Shown one piece after another: positions 8,571 through 19,476 of a stretch of DNA of 64,000 nucleotides. Origin of the DNA: Saccharomonospora azurea NA-128 (GTDB lineage: Bacteria > Actinomycetota > Actinomycetes > Mycobacteriales > Pseudonocardiaceae); contig NZ_CM001466.1 of NCBI RefSeq assembly GCF_000231055.2, positions 2,136,165-2,200,164 on the forward strand, read 5' to 3'. The number at the start of each line of letters is the position of its first letter. The stretch's first letter is position 1. The notes beneath the pieces were generated by a model, which did no database searches, was not told the origin of the DNA, and worked only from the letters and a program-made list of their open reading frames with translations. Both the position numbers and the translations under genes were made by a program.

Positions 8571-10469
8571 ATGGGCACAGGCGCGTACCGCGAGCAGTAC
8601 CGGCGCAGTCTGGACGACCCGGAGGCGTTCTGGCTGGACGCCGCACGAGCCGTCGACTGGGTCCGCCCTCCGACCGTCGCGCTGGACGACACCGCCGCGC
8701 CGTTGTACCGGTGGTTCCCTGACGGGCAGCTCAACACGGCGGCCAACGCCCTCGACCGGCACGTCGACGCGGGCCGGGGCGAGCAGGACGCGCTCGTGTG
8801 GGACTCACCGGTCACCGGCGGCTCCGCGCGCTACAGCTACCGACGGCTCCGTGACGAGGTGGCGACGCTGGCGGGCGCGCTGCGGTCACTGGGCGTGGCC
8901 AAGGGCGACCGCGTCGTGATCTACCTGCCGATGGTGCCCGAGGCCGTGGTGGCGATGCTCGCGTGCGCCCGGCTCGGCGCCGTGCACTCCGTGGTGTTCG
9001 GCGGCTTCGCCCCGAAGGAGCTGGCCGCGCGCATCGCCGACGCCGCGCCGAAGGTGGTGCTGACGGCATCGTGCGGGGTGGAGCCCACCCGCGTCGTGGA
9101 GTACGTGCCGATCGTGCGGGAGGCGCTGCAGCTGGTGCGCGACGAGGGCGCGACGGAGCCCGCACACGTCGTCGTCCTGCAACGCGACACCGCCCGGGCC
9201 GAGCTTCGGGACGGCGAGCTCGACTGGAACGAGGTGGTGGCCTCGGCCGCGCCGGCCGACCCGGTGCCGGTGGCGGCCACCGACCCGCTCTACGTGCTGT
9301 ACACCTCGGGCACGACCGGGAAGCCGAAGGGCGTGGTGCGCGACAACGGTGGTCACGCGGTGGCGCTGGCCTGGTCGATGTCCGCCGTGTACGGCATCGG
9401 CCCGGGCGACGTGTGGTGGACGGCCTCCGACGTCGGCTGGGTGGTCGGCCACTCCTACATCGTGTACGCACCCCTGCTCGTGGGTGCGACCACGGTGCTC
9501 TACGAGGGCAAGCCGGTGGGCACCCCGGACGCGGGCGCGTTCTGGCGTGTCGCGTCGCAGTACGGCGTACACGCACTGTTCACGGCGCCCACCGCATTGC
9601 GTGCGATCAAGCGGGTGGACCCGGACGGCGCGGAGATCGGCCGGTACGACCTCGGCGCCCTGCGCACCCTGTTCCTCGCCGGGGAACGGCTGGACCCGCA
9701 GACGTACCACTGGGCGAGCGAGCGGTTGGGCATCCCGGTCGTCGACCACTGGTGGCAGACCGAGACGGGCTGGCCCATCGCGGCCAACCCGCGGGGCCTG
9801 GAAGCACTGCCCGTCAAGCCGGGCTCCGCGACCGTGCCCATGCCGGGCTGGGACGTGCGGGTGCTCGACCAGGCGGGCCGCGAGCAGCCCGCGGGCCGGG
9901 AAGGCGCGATCGCCGTGCGGCTGCCCCTGCCGCCGGGCTCGCTGCCCACGCTCTGGGGCGACGACGAGCGCTTCGTCGCCTCCTACCTGTCGCGGTATCC
10001 GGGCTACTACCTCAGCGGTGACTCCGGTTACGTCGACTCCGACGGCTACCTCTTCGTGATGGGCCGCACCGACGACGTGATCAACGTGGCGGGACACCGC
10101 CTGTCGACCGGCGCGATGGAGGCCGTGCTGGCGGCACACCCGGCCGTGGCGGAGTGCGCGGTGATCGGCGTGGCCGACCCCCTCAAGGGACAACTTCCCC
10201 GCGGGTTCGTGGTGCTCAAGGCGGGCGCCGACATCTCGGAGGAGCAGCTCGCGAAGGAGCTCGTCGCGGCGGTGCGGGCCGAGATCGGCCCCGTGGCTGG
10301 GTTCCGCGACGTCGCCGTGGTGGACGCCCTGCCGAAGACCCGCTCGGGGAAGATCCTGCGTGCCACCATGCGGGGCATCGCCGACGGTCGCGAGGTGACG
10401 GTGCCGTCCACCATCGAGGACCCGACGGTGCTCGACCGGCTCCGGAGCGCGTTGCGCCCGCCGAGCTGA
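8571..10469 (+). CDS. prpE: Propionyl-CoA synthetase (acyl-CoA synthetase, PrpE-like)
   Basis: 632-aa AMP-forming ligase that converts short-chain acids, probably propionate, to acyl-CoA. The N-terminus YREQYRRSLDDPEAFW and the region HSVVFGGFAP are closer to PrpE than to AcsA. Core motifs are YTSGTTGKPKGV (P-loop), SDVGWVVGHSYIVYAPL, WWQTETGWPI, GRTDDVINVAGHRL, and the C-terminal LPKTRSGKILR with the acetylatable catalytic Lys. AGGAGG at 8561-8566 fixes the ATG at 8571. It stands alone between the kinase and trpS. It could contribute propionyl-CoA for methylmalonyl extender units, but it is a common housekeeping gene and no link is shown. Confidence 0.9.
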   Translation: MGTGAYREQYRRSLDDPEAFWLDAARAVDWVRPPTVALDDTAAPLYRWFPDGQLNTAANALDRHVDAGRGEQDALVWDSPVTGGSARYSYRRLRDEVATLAGALRSLGVAKGDRVVIYLPMVPEAVVAMLACARLGAVHSVVFGGFAPKELAARIADAAPKVVLTASCGVEPTRVVEYVPIVREALQLVRDEGATEPAHVVVLQRDTARAELRDGELDWNEVVASAAPADPVPVAATDPLYVLYTSGTTGKPKGVVRDNGGHAVALAWSMSAVYGIGPGDVWWTASDVGWVVGHSYIVYAPLLVGATTVLYEGKPVGTPDAGAFWRVASQYGVHALFTAPTALRAIKRVDPDGAEIGRYDLGALRTLFLAGERLDPQTYHWASERLGIPVVDHWWQTETGWPIAANPRGLEALPVKPGSATVPMPGWDVRVLDQAGREQPAGREGAIAVRLPLPPGSLPTLWGDDERFVASYLSRYPGYYLSGDSGYVDSDGYLFVMGRTDDVINVAGHRLSTGAMEAVLAAHPAVAECAVIGVADPLKGQLPRGFVVLKAGADISEEQLAKELVAAVRAEIGPVAGFRDVAVVDALPKTRSGKILRATMRGIADGREVTVPSTIEDPTVLDRLRSALRPPS

Positions 10470-10663
10470 GCGACATCGGCGCCCCGCTCACCCGATCGGT
10501 GGTTGTCTGGACCAATCCTGGCGTCTGAGCCTGGGAGCACGCTCACATTTCGGAGGTGCTCGTGCGCAGACGCAGAACGAGAGCGGCCCTCGGTGCCACC
10601 GACCTTCCCGGCGAGCGTCCCTCGACGGTCGGCGGGCTCGCAGGGCGGCGCCGAGCACGTCGC

Positions 10664-10669
10664 TAGGAT
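10664..10669 (+). promoter_or_regulatory. -10 box of a probable leaderless trpS promoter
   Basis: TAGGAT ends 6 nt before the trpS ATG. AGGA within it could also act as a weak ribosome-binding site, so leaderless initiation is less certain here. Confidence 0.4.
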
Positions 10670-10675
10670 GGCGAC

Positions 10676-11701
10676 ATGTCAGAACCCGCAGGCAAGGTCG
10701 CCTTGACCGGCATCAAACCAACCGGAGAAGTCCACCTGGGCAACCTCGTGGGTGCGATTCGTCCGGCGCTGCGGTTGGCCGAGCAGTACGACTCGCTCTA
10801 CTTCATCGCCGACTACCACGCGCTGACGACCATCCGCGACGCCGAGCTGCTCAGGCACTACTCGCGTTCGGTGGCCGCCTCCTGGCTTGCCGCGGGGCTC
10901 GATCCGGAGCGGACGACGTTCTACGTCCAGTCGGACGTTCCCGAGATCTTCGAACTGAGCTGGGTGCTCTCGTGCGTCACCGGCAAGGGCCTCATGAACC
11001 GGGCCCACGCCTACAAGGCCGCGCGCGACCGGAACGTCGAGACGGGCGAGGAGCCCGACGCCGGCGTCAACATGGGGCTGTACAACTACCCGGTCCTCAT
11101 GGCCGCCGACATTTTGATCATGGAGACCGACGTGGTGCCGGTCGGCAAGGACCAGGCACAGCACGTCGAGTACGCGGCCGACATCGCGGGCAGCTTCAAC
11201 CACCTCTTCGGCGACAGGTACACCTTCAAAATCCCGCAGGGATTCATCCCGGAGAGCGGCACCGGCGACGTGCTGCCGGGCCTCGACGGCCGGAAGATGA
11301 GCAAGTCGTACGACAACACGATTCCGCTGTTCCTGCCGGAGAACAAGCTCAAGAAGCTGGTGCGCCGCATCCCGACCGACAGCACTCCGGTGGAGGCGCC
11401 GAAGGACCCCGACAGCTCGGCGCCGTTCCAGATCCTGCGCCAGTTCGCCCCGGCCTCGGCCGCGGACGTCGTCGCCGACACCCGCAAGCGCCTCGAAGCG
11501 GGCGGCATGGGCTGGGGCGAGCTGAAGAACGTGCTGTTCGAGGTGCTGAACGACGAGCTCGCCCCGATGCGGGAGCGCTACAACGCCTACATGGAGCCGG
11601 GAAGCGAGCTGGACGACGTGCTGGCACGCGGCGCCGAGCGGGCGCGGGAGCGGGCGAGCCGCGTGCTGTCCGGGGTGCGCAAGGCCGTAGGCGCCCGATG
11701 A
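10676..11701 (+). CDS. trpS: Tryptophan--tRNA ligase
   Basis: 341-aa class Ic aminoacyl-tRNA synthetase of normal bacterial length. The HIGH-type signature appears as GEVHLGN (about residues 17-23), with TGIKPTG before it. The KMSKS loop is present as GRKMSKSYDN near residue 205. The Trp/dimer region YPVLMAADIL and VPVGKDQAQHVE are also visible. It is followed after 13 bp by the first of two kinase genes, which may be read through from the trpS promoter. Confidence 0.96.
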   Translation: MSEPAGKVALTGIKPTGEVHLGNLVGAIRPALRLAEQYDSLYFIADYHALTTIRDAELLRHYSRSVAASWLAAGLDPERTTFYVQSDVPEIFELSWVLSCVTGKGLMNRAHAYKAARDRNVETGEEPDAGVNMGLYNYPVLMAADILIMETDVVPVGKDQAQHVEYAADIAGSFNHLFGDRYTFKIPQGFIPESGTGDVLPGLDGRKMSKSYDNTIPLFLPENKLKKLVRRIPTDSTPVEAPKDPDSSAPFQILRQFAPASAADVVADTRKRLEAGGMGWGELKNVLFEVLNDELAPMRERYNAYMEPGSELDDVLARGAERARERASRVLSGVRKAVGAR

Positions 11702-11714
11702 CCGCCTCGCGGCC

Positions 11715-13628
11715 GTGACGCCGCTTCAGCCACACGATCCTCGGCACGTCGGCCCGTACCGCACGCTCGCCGCGCTGGGCGGCGGCGGTATGGGCCGCGT
11801 GCTGCTCGCGGCGGGCCCCGACGGCCGTCCCGCCGCCGTCAAGCTCGTGCACGACTCGCTCGCGCGCAAGGCCGTGTTCCGCGAACGGTTCCGTCGCGAG
11901 ATCGCCGCGTGCCGGCTCGTGTCCGGCGCCTACACCGCCCCCGTCCTGGGTGCCGACCCCGACGCGCCGACGCCGTGGCTGGCGACCCTGTACGTCCCGG
12001 GGCCGTCGCTGCAGCAGGTCGTGACCGACGGCGGGCCCCTCCCCGCGGCCTCGGTACACCGCCTCGCCGTGGGGCTCGCCACCGCCCTGGCCGACATCCA
12101 CCGAGCCGGGCTCGTGCACCGGGACCTGAAGCCGAGCAACGTGTTGCTGGCCCATGACGGGCCCCGCGTCATCGACTTCGGCATCGCCCGCGCGGTGGAG
12201 GACGACGTCGAACTCACCGGAACCGATTCGGTGATCGGCTCGCCCGAGTACATGTCGCCGGAGCAGGCGCACGGACACGCGCTCACGGCCGCGACCGACC
12301 TGTTCTCCCTGGGCACGGTGCTCGTGTTCGCCGCAACGGGCACGAACCCGTTCGCCGGTTCGTCGGCTGTGCAGGCGCTCTACAACGTCGTGCACGCCGA
12401 ACCCGATCTCCGCGGTGTGCCCGAGCCGTTGCGCGACGTCGTCGCCGCGTGCCTGGCTCGGGCCCCGGAGAGGCGACCGACGCCCGAGGAGCTGCTCGAC
12501 CGGCTCGTGGACATCGCCGCCGTCGAACCAGGCACCGCGCCGTGGCCGTACGGCGTGCACGAGCGCATCAGCACGCTGGAAGCGCAGGCGGATCGCATCC
12601 TCACCACCCCGCCCGCCGAGGCGACGCCGACGCGGGCGCGGCGGCGCCTGCTCGTCGGCGTCGCGGCGGTCCTCGCCGTCACCGGCGTGCTCACCACGAT
12701 CGGGCTCGCCGGCGGCGATCGCACCCTCGCGGGACACGCGTCGCCGGGCGAGGGCCCGGCTCCCCGCGCGCTGCCCGCCGACGGCTCGGCCGACGGCACC
12801 GACGAGGAGCCCGAGGACGTCGACCCGTTGAGCCGCGCCGGGCTGCGTTCGATCGACCCCTGCAAGGTCCTGGCCGACGAATCCGACCTGGTTCCACAGA
12901 TCGGCGTGCACCTGTCGGCGTGCACGTACGAGCACGACGACGGACGCTGGTTCGCCCTCACCCTCGGTGACCACGTGCCCGGCGACCCCGATCCCAGCGA
13001 CGAGGTGCAGGACGACACCCTCGACGGGCTCTGGCTCGTGGTGGACGAGGGCGGCGAGGGACGCTGCGAGGTCGGCGCGATCCTCGACGACCAGGACATC
13101 ACCGTCAGCGTCGACGTGGACCCGGGCGTCGGCGACGTCGTCGACAAGCCGTGCACTGCCGCGCACGAGCGGCTCGCGACAGCACTCGACGTGATCCAGG
13201 CCGACGCGCCGGAACCCGACCCGCTCCCCGGCTCCTTCGCGACGACCGACCCGTGTGCGCTGATCGAGACGTCCGAGGTCGAGGACGTCTTCTCGACCAC
13301 CCCCACCGTCACCCCCGCAGGCCTGCACTCGTGCGAGTGGGATGTCGGCGGCGTCCTCACGCTCGACCTCGGCAACGAGGTCGACCCGGCCAAGCTGCCC
13401 GACACCTGGACGAAGGACGAGCTGGGTGAGCACACCGTCTACCGGCAGACCGACGCCGGGACGGCCAACCCGCCCTGTGCGCTGAGCTGGGCCCACCTGA
13501 CGAACGACGATTCGCTGACCCAGGTCGTGAGGTTGCGCTATCGGCCTCACGGCTCCACGACGGTCGACGCCTGCGAGGCCGCCCGATCCGTCGCCACACT
13601 CGTGCTCGAAAGGTTGCCGCAGCCGTGA
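11715..13628 (+). CDS. Receptor-type Ser/Thr protein kinase with Cys-rich extracellular domain
   Basis: 637 aa. Residues ~13-275 form a Hanks kinase: GGGGMGRVLL loop, AAVKLVH, HRDLKPSN, IDFGIARA, SPEYMSPEQA. One membrane helix follows at about 313-335 (RRLLVGVAAVLAVTGV). The extracellular part contains two similar units, each starting DPC (IDPCKVLADES and TTDPCALIETS) with a second Cys ~25 residues on, resembling the DUF3558 type of actinobacterial lipoproteins. GTG start 13 bp after trpS. The stop overlaps the next gene's start (GTGA). The ligand is unknown; the paired-Cys ectodomain suggests a disulfide-stabilised sensor. Confidence 0.88.
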   Translation: MTPLQPHDPRHVGPYRTLAALGGGGMGRVLLAAGPDGRPAAVKLVHDSLARKAVFRERFRREIAACRLVSGAYTAPVLGADPDAPTPWLATLYVPGPSLQQVVTDGGPLPAASVHRLAVGLATALADIHRAGLVHRDLKPSNVLLAHDGPRVIDFGIARAVEDDVELTGTDSVIGSPEYMSPEQAHGHALTAATDLFSLGTVLVFAATGTNPFAGSSAVQALYNVVHAEPDLRGVPEPLRDVVAACLARAPERRPTPEELLDRLVDIAAVEPGTAPWPYGVHERISTLEAQADRILTTPPAEATPTRARRRLLVGVAAVLAVTGVLTTIGLAGGDRTLAGHASPGEGPAPRALPADGSADGTDEEPEDVDPLSRAGLRSIDPCKVLADESDLVPQIGVHLSACTYEHDDGRWFALTLGDHVPGDPDPSDEVQDDTLDGLWLVVDEGGEGRCEVGAILDDQDITVSVDVDPGVGDVVDKPCTAAHERLATALDVIQADAPEPDPLPGSFATTDPCALIETSEVEDVFSTTPTVTPAGLHSCEWDVGGVLTLDLGNEVDPAKLPDTWTKDELGEHTVYRQTDAGTANPPCALSWAHLTNDDSLTQVVRLRYRPHGSTTVDACEAARSVATLVLERLPQP

Positions 13629-15466
13629 AACCGTTGGGGGCCGACGACCCGCGCCTCGTGGGCCGTTACCGGACGCTGGCGGTCCTCGGCGAGGGCGGTA
13701 TGGGCCGCGCCCTGCTGGCGGTCGGCCCGGACGGCCGGTTCGCCGCCGTCAAGCTGGTCTTCTCGTCGCTGGCACACGATCCCGTCTTCCGCGACCGGTT
13801 CCGCCGGGAGGTGGCCGCGTCCCGGCTGGTCTCCGGCGCCTACACCGCCTCCGTGCTCGACGCCGACACCGAGTCCGACACCCCGTGGCTCGCCTCGCTG
13901 TACGTGCCGGGTCCGTCACTGGCCGACGTGCTCGACGAGGCCGGGCCGTTCGACGTCGCCGGAGTCCGCCACCTCGCCGTCACGCTGGCGGTGGCACTGG
14001 CCGACATCCACCGCGCGGGCCTGATCCACCGGGACCTCAAGCCGGGCAACGTGCTGGTCACCCACGACGGACCCCGGGTCATCGACTTCGGTATCGCGCG
14101 GGCCGCCGACGGCTCGGACCTCACGGCCACCAACGCGCTCATCGGCTCACCGGCCTTCATGTCCCCCGAGCAGGCCCTCGGCGGGCAGATCACCCCGGCG
14201 AGCGACGTCTTCTCGCTGGGGTCGCTGCTGCTCACGGCCGCCACCGGAACCCGGCCGTTCGCGGGCACGTCGACGCCGCAGACGTTGTACAACGTGGCGC
14301 ACCTCGACCCGGACCTCGACGGGCTCGCGCCGGAGCTGCGGACCTTCGTCGAACCGTGCCTGGCGAAGGATCCGGCGCGGCGTCCCACCCCGCAGCAGCT
14401 CGTCGACCACCTCGGCCCGGTGACCTCGGCGACCGCGCCGTGGCCCCAGGCCGTGCAGGCACTCGTCGTGCGGCAGGAACAGCGGTTGCGGACGGTCGCC
14501 CAGGCCCCGCCTCCACCGGCTCCCCCGAGCGCTGCGCCCACCCCGAGTACGCGGCGTCGCGGGTTCCCGGTCCCGGTCGCGGCCTTCACCGCCGCGTTGG
14601 TCGCCGTGCTCGTGGTGGTGCTCGTCAACGTCCTCGACGACAGCGAATCCACACCGCCCGTGCAGGCGTCGGAGCCGCAGGTCGGCGAGGAGGAGGCGCT
14701 GTCCGTCGAACGACTGCGTCGCGTCGACCCGTGCACGCTGCTGGTGGAGGCCCGAATCCCCTCGTGGGGCCCGCTCGTCCCCGACACGGACTCGTACTCG
14801 CTCGACACCTGCTACTACTCGGGAAGCGAGTCGACCCGGATCCTGCTCTCGCTCGCGACCCGGTTCCAGAGCGGCATCCCCGAACCGGGCACCAGCGGCC
14901 GAACGGTGCACCTCACGACCCTCACCGGGTGCGAGGCCGCCATCCAACTGCCCGAACAACCCGGCTACAGCCTCAGCGTCCACGACCCCGACGCGGAGTC
15001 GTGCGAGGCACCGAAGCAGGCCGTCGAGGAAGCACTGCAGCGGCTGCGCGGCGACGACGTCCTGCTCGACCACCCCGCCGGCAGTGCCTACCCCCTGGAC
15101 CCCTGCCTGCTGCTGGACGACGCGGCGGTGCGGGACGTCCTGGGCCCCACGAAGCCGACGTTCGACGGTCTGCACACCTGCCGGTGGGAGGGCTCCCGCT
15201 CCGCCCGGCTGCGCATCGCGCCCGGCTTCCCCGGGAGCGAGCCGCCCGAGGGCGCGACGAGCCGGCCGGTGTCGTTGGACGGCGTCGAGGCCGAGATGGT
15301 CACCGACGCCGACCGCATCTACTGCAGAGTCCACTGGGCGCATCGCCACATCGACGACCGGCACATGGAAGACGTGTCGATCACGTACAGCCAGGACGAG
15401 CCGGTCCCGTGCGAACCCGCGCAGCAGCTCGCGAGCGAGATCGTCGCGACGCTGCCGCGCGGGTGA
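13625..15466 (+). CDS. Receptor-type Ser/Thr protein kinase, tandem paralogue
   Basis: 613 aa, overlapping the previous kinase gene by 4 bp. It has the same architecture: kinase at ~13-275 (GEGGMGRALL, AAVKLVF, HRDLKPGN, IDFGIARA, SPAFMSPEQ), a Pro-rich juxtamembrane stretch, one helix at ~313-337 (VAAFTAALVAVLVVVL), then an ectodomain with two DPC-starting units (VDPCTLLVEAR and LDPCLLLDDAA). N-terminal and catalytic segments are nearly the same as in the upstream kinase, so the pair arose by tandem duplication, while the ectodomains have diverged. Overlap implies co-translation and possible hetero-oligomers. The stop lies 12 bp from the convergent gdhA stop. Confidence 0.88.
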   Translation: MKPLGADDPRLVGRYRTLAVLGEGGMGRALLAVGPDGRFAAVKLVFSSLAHDPVFRDRFRREVAASRLVSGAYTASVLDADTESDTPWLASLYVPGPSLADVLDEAGPFDVAGVRHLAVTLAVALADIHRAGLIHRDLKPGNVLVTHDGPRVIDFGIARAADGSDLTATNALIGSPAFMSPEQALGGQITPASDVFSLGSLLLTAATGTRPFAGTSTPQTLYNVAHLDPDLDGLAPELRTFVEPCLAKDPARRPTPQQLVDHLGPVTSATAPWPQAVQALVVRQEQRLRTVAQAPPPPAPPSAAPTPSTRRRGFPVPVAAFTAALVAVLVVVLVNVLDDSESTPPVQASEPQVGEEEALSVERLRRVDPCTLLVEARIPSWGPLVPDTDSYSLDTCYYSGSESTRILLSLATRFQSGIPEPGTSGRTVHLTTLTGCEAAIQLPEQPGYSLSVHDPDAESCEAPKQAVEEALQRLRGDDVLLDHPAGSAYPLDPCLLLDDAAVRDVLGPTKPTFDGLHTCRWEGSRSARLRIAPGFPGSEPPEGATSRPVSLDGVEAEMVTDADRIYCRVHWAHRHIDDRHMEDVSITYSQDEPVPCEPAQQLASEIVATLPRG

Positions 15467-15478
15467 CGAGAGTCGTCG

Positions 15479-16909
<1,431 letters not shown>

Positions 16910-17002
16910 TCACATGCCGCCACCTGCTGTGATACCCGCCACCGACAGAGGCGGGAACGTGAGGTGCGCCACGGAGAGAGCAGGGGTTCGCGCCTCAGGG
17001 GC

Positions 17003-18658
17003 TCACTCGTCGAGCCGAATCGGCGCGATGTCGTCGAAAACGTCACCGGGCCCGGGGTTCGCCGGGTGCGTGTGCCCGCCGAGGTGATGCACCACACCCC
17101 ACACCGCGTTGAGCGCCGTCGTGACGGCTCCCTCGGCGAATCCGGCCGTCCACGACACGTCGTCTCCGCAGAGGAAGAATCCCCGGTGTCGCTCCGCGAG
17201 CTCCTCCTGCTTGAAGTGGGTGAACAACCTGCGCTGGTAGCGGTACTGTCCGGGCAGGTTCGACTTGAACGCGCCCATGAACCGCGGCTCGGTCTCCCAG
17301 GTGACGGTCAGCGGCTCGCTGATGACGTGTGACCGGATGTCCACTCCGGGGTAGATGTGCTCCAGCTTCGACAGCAGGACCTCGAGGCGTTCCTCCGGCG
17401 AGAGGGTGGCGACCTTCAGCGAGTCGTCGTTCCAGGTGTAGGACAGGCACATCACGCCCGGCTCGTCCGGGCCCGAGTCGAACAGGTAGACGCTGCGCGG
17501 CATCCGGTCGGTCAACGTCATGCCCATCACGGGTTGTCCCGTCTCCGGGTCGACGTCCCGCCAGAACGGGCGATCCGTCAGCACGAACAACTTCGACGAC
17601 CCCATGTAGTGGGTCCGCTCCACCGCGGTCCACAACGACGGCGGCAGCAGGTCCGGGTCGCTGTCCACGCGACCCAGCAACATCCACACGTGCGGGGTGA
17701 ACACCACGGCCGGGTACCGGTTGGCCCCGCCGTGCTCGTCCTCCACGAGGTAGCCCGAGCCGTCACGGCTGATGTGCACCGCCGCGGGCCGCGGAGCACC
17801 GCCGTGCAGGTCCGCCAGCGACGTGCCCCGAGGCCAGTGCACGAGGTCGTCCGGCCGGTGCGTCCACAGTCCGGCGGGCAGCTGCTGCGACCCTCCCTCG
17901 ATGAGCACGTGGTCGTCATCGGCCTCGGTGATGACCACCCGGAGGATCTCGACGATCGAGTTGGGGAAATCGGTGTCCCAGCCACCGGAACCGAAACCGA
18001 CCTGGCCGAACATCTCCCGGTGCCGGAACGAGGCGAACGCCGGTGTCGTGGCCAGGAACCCGTAGAAGGACTGGTCGTCGAACTCCTTGACCAGCACGTT
18101 CCAGATCGCCTTCAACGTCGTGACGTCACGACGCCGGATCGCGTCCTGCAGGGTGGAGAACTCCGCGCGTTCCTGCAGTGCCTTCGCCCAGGCGTCGGCG
18201 ACCTCCTGGAACTCCGACGGCAGGTCCGTGGCCGAGCGGGCCCAGCGGCTGCGCCCCTCCAGGTTCACCACGGTGGCGTGGGTGCTCGGCGCCAACGGGT
18301 TGGGAAACGGTGAGGTACGCAGCCCGAGCTCGTCGATGTAGTGGAACAGCGTGGTCGCCGACGTCGGGAACCGCATCGCTCCCATCTCGGCCACGTGGTC
18401 GGGGTGCCCGGGAAACGGCACCGACCGCATGCGGCCGCCGATCTGCTCGGCCTCGTACACCACCGGCCGCAGCCCGAGCCGCATGAGCTCGTACGCGGCG
18501 ATCATCCCGGAGATTCCCCCGCCGATCACGGCGACCGTGGTGCCGCGCCGGTGTTCGGGCACGACACCCAGCCCCGCCGGATGCCGCACCCAGTCGTCGT
18601 ACGCGAACGGGAAATCCGGCACGAGCATGGTGACTCGCTCGGAGCCGGCCAGAGTCAT
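17003..18658 (-). CDS. Flavin-dependent L-amino-acid 2-monooxygenase (arginine/lysine 2-monooxygenase, DavB-like)
   Basis: 551-aa FAD amine-oxidase-family enzyme. Its reaction is oxidative decarboxylation of a basic L-amino acid to the one-carbon-shorter amide. The FAD-binding Rossmann motif VAVIGGGISGMIAAYEL is near residue 42, with YEAEQIGGRMRS at the second strand and the C-terminal FLCGDDVSWTAGFAEGAV. The N-terminal PDFPFAYDDWVRHPAGLG and the GGWDTDFPNS segment match Pseudomonas DavB (lysine 2-monooxygenase) as I remember it; the Asp in TDFPNS is the residue described as reading the basic side chain. GAGAGGTGGG precedes the ATG. The amidase gene ends 26 bp upstream, so they form an operon with the amidase first. 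In marginolactone clusters the same enzyme pair acts on arginine to give 4-guanidinobutyramide. Arg or Lys preference cannot be read directly; arginine is inferred from the ureohydrolase and polyketide synthase. Confidence 0.8.
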   Translation of the reverse strand: MTLAGSERVTMLVPDFPFAYDDWVRHPAGLGVVPEHRRGTTVAVIGGGISGMIAAYELMRLGLRPVVYEAEQIGGRMRSVPFPGHPDHVAEMGAMRFPTSATTLFHYIDELGLRTSPFPNPLAPSTHATVVNLEGRSRWARSATDLPSEFQEVADAWAKALQERAEFSTLQDAIRRRDVTTLKAIWNVLVKEFDDQSFYGFLATTPAFASFRHREMFGQVGFGSGGWDTDFPNSIVEILRVVITEADDDHVLIEGGSQQLPAGLWTHRPDDLVHWPRGTSLADLHGGAPRPAAVHISRDGSGYLVEDEHGGANRYPAVVFTPHVWMLLGRVDSDPDLLPPSLWTAVERTHYMGSSKLFVLTDRPFWRDVDPETGQPVMGMTLTDRMPRSVYLFDSGPDEPGVMCLSYTWNDDSLKVATLSPEERLEVLLSKLEHIYPGVDIRSHVISEPLTVTWETEPRFMGAFKSNLPGQYRYQRRLFTHFKQEELAERHRGFFLCGDDVSWTAGFAEGAVTTALNAVWGVVHHLGGHTHPANPGPGDVFDDIAPIRLDE

Positions 18659-18684
18659 GAGCCCACCTCTCGGTCGGTCGTGGG

Positions 18685-19476
18685 TCAGAGCAGGTCCCGG
18701 TACAAGTCGGGCCTGCGGTCTCGCAGATAGGGAGTGACGGCTCGGGCCGCCCGGAGTCGCTCGTGATCCACGTCGGCCAGGAGGAGCTCCTCCCCCGAAC
18801 CGCCCGCGGGTTCTCCGCGTCCGTCCGGCCCCACGATGCGGCTGCGTCCGCAGAAGTGCCCGTCGCCCTCGGGCCCGGCCCAGTTCGCGTAACAGAGGTA
18901 GAGCTGGCTCTCGAACGCGCGCGTGGGTACGACGGTGTCCGCGACCATGTCCCACGGACTCTCCAACGCGGTGGGCACCACGAGCAGATCGGTACCCGCC
19001 ACCGCATGCGCGCGCACCGGCTCGGGGAACTCCACGTCGAAACAGACCAGGAGGCCGACCGTGACGTCACCGACCCTGGCCTGCACCACGGCTTCGTCGC
19101 CGGGGACGAACGCGGCGCGCTCCCGGTGGCCGTAGAGGTGCACCTTGTTGTAGACGGCGAGCGTGCTGCCGTCGGAACCGACCAGCGCGACGGAGTTGCG
19201 CACTCCGTCGCGCTTCCACTCCGGCCAGCCGTAGGCGATGGCGATGTTCGCGGTGGCGGCGATGTCGGCCATGGCACGAGCGGTCGGGCCGTCGACGGGC
19301 TCCGCGACCGAGTCCACATCGGCCAGTGCACGCGGATATCCGGTGGCCGACAACTCGGGTGTGACGAGAAGTTCGGCTCCGGCAGCAGCCGCGCGTCCGG
19401 CGACCTCGGCAATCCTGTCGAGGGGGGCCGACGGGTTCCCACAGTGGGACGTGGCCTGCCAGCAAGCGACGATCAT
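18685..19476 (-). CDS. Nitrilase-superfamily amidase (4-guanidinobutyramide or 5-aminovaleramide hydrolase)
   Basis: 263-aa C-N hydrolase. The Glu-Lys-Cys triad is visible as TPELSATGYP (Glu near 42), YNKVHLYG (Lys near 110) and LLVCFDVEFPE (Cys near 145). It would hydrolyse the omega-substituted amide made by the adjacent monooxygenase to a free acid plus ammonia, as DavA does for 5-aminovaleramide and as the 4-guanidinobutyramide hydrolases of azalomycin/primycin-type pathways do. The ATG at 19476 is preferred over a start 10 codons upstream because GGGAGGAG lies just before it. It is first in a two-gene operon with the monooxygenase. The overall fold assignment is secure; the substrate is inferred. 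Confidence 0.82.
   Translation of the reverse strand: MIVACWQATSHCGNPSAPLDRIAEVAGRAAAAGAELLVTPELSATGYPRALADVDSVAEPVDGPTARAMADIAATANIAIAYGWPEWKRDGVRNSVALVGSDGSTLAVYNKVHLYGHRERAAFVPGDEAVVQARVGDVTVGLLVCFDVEFPEPVRAHAVAGTDLLVVPTALESPWDMVADTVVPTRAFESQLYLCYANWAGPEGDGHFCGRSRIVGPDGRGEPAGGSGEELLLADVDHERLRAARAVTPYLRDRRPDLYRDLL

Noticed and set aside
10470-10675. T-box or tryptophan attenuator before trpS
   Set aside because: No T-box specifier or antiterminator pattern and no leader peptide with Trp codons; a leaderless-type promoter is adjacent to the ATG instead.
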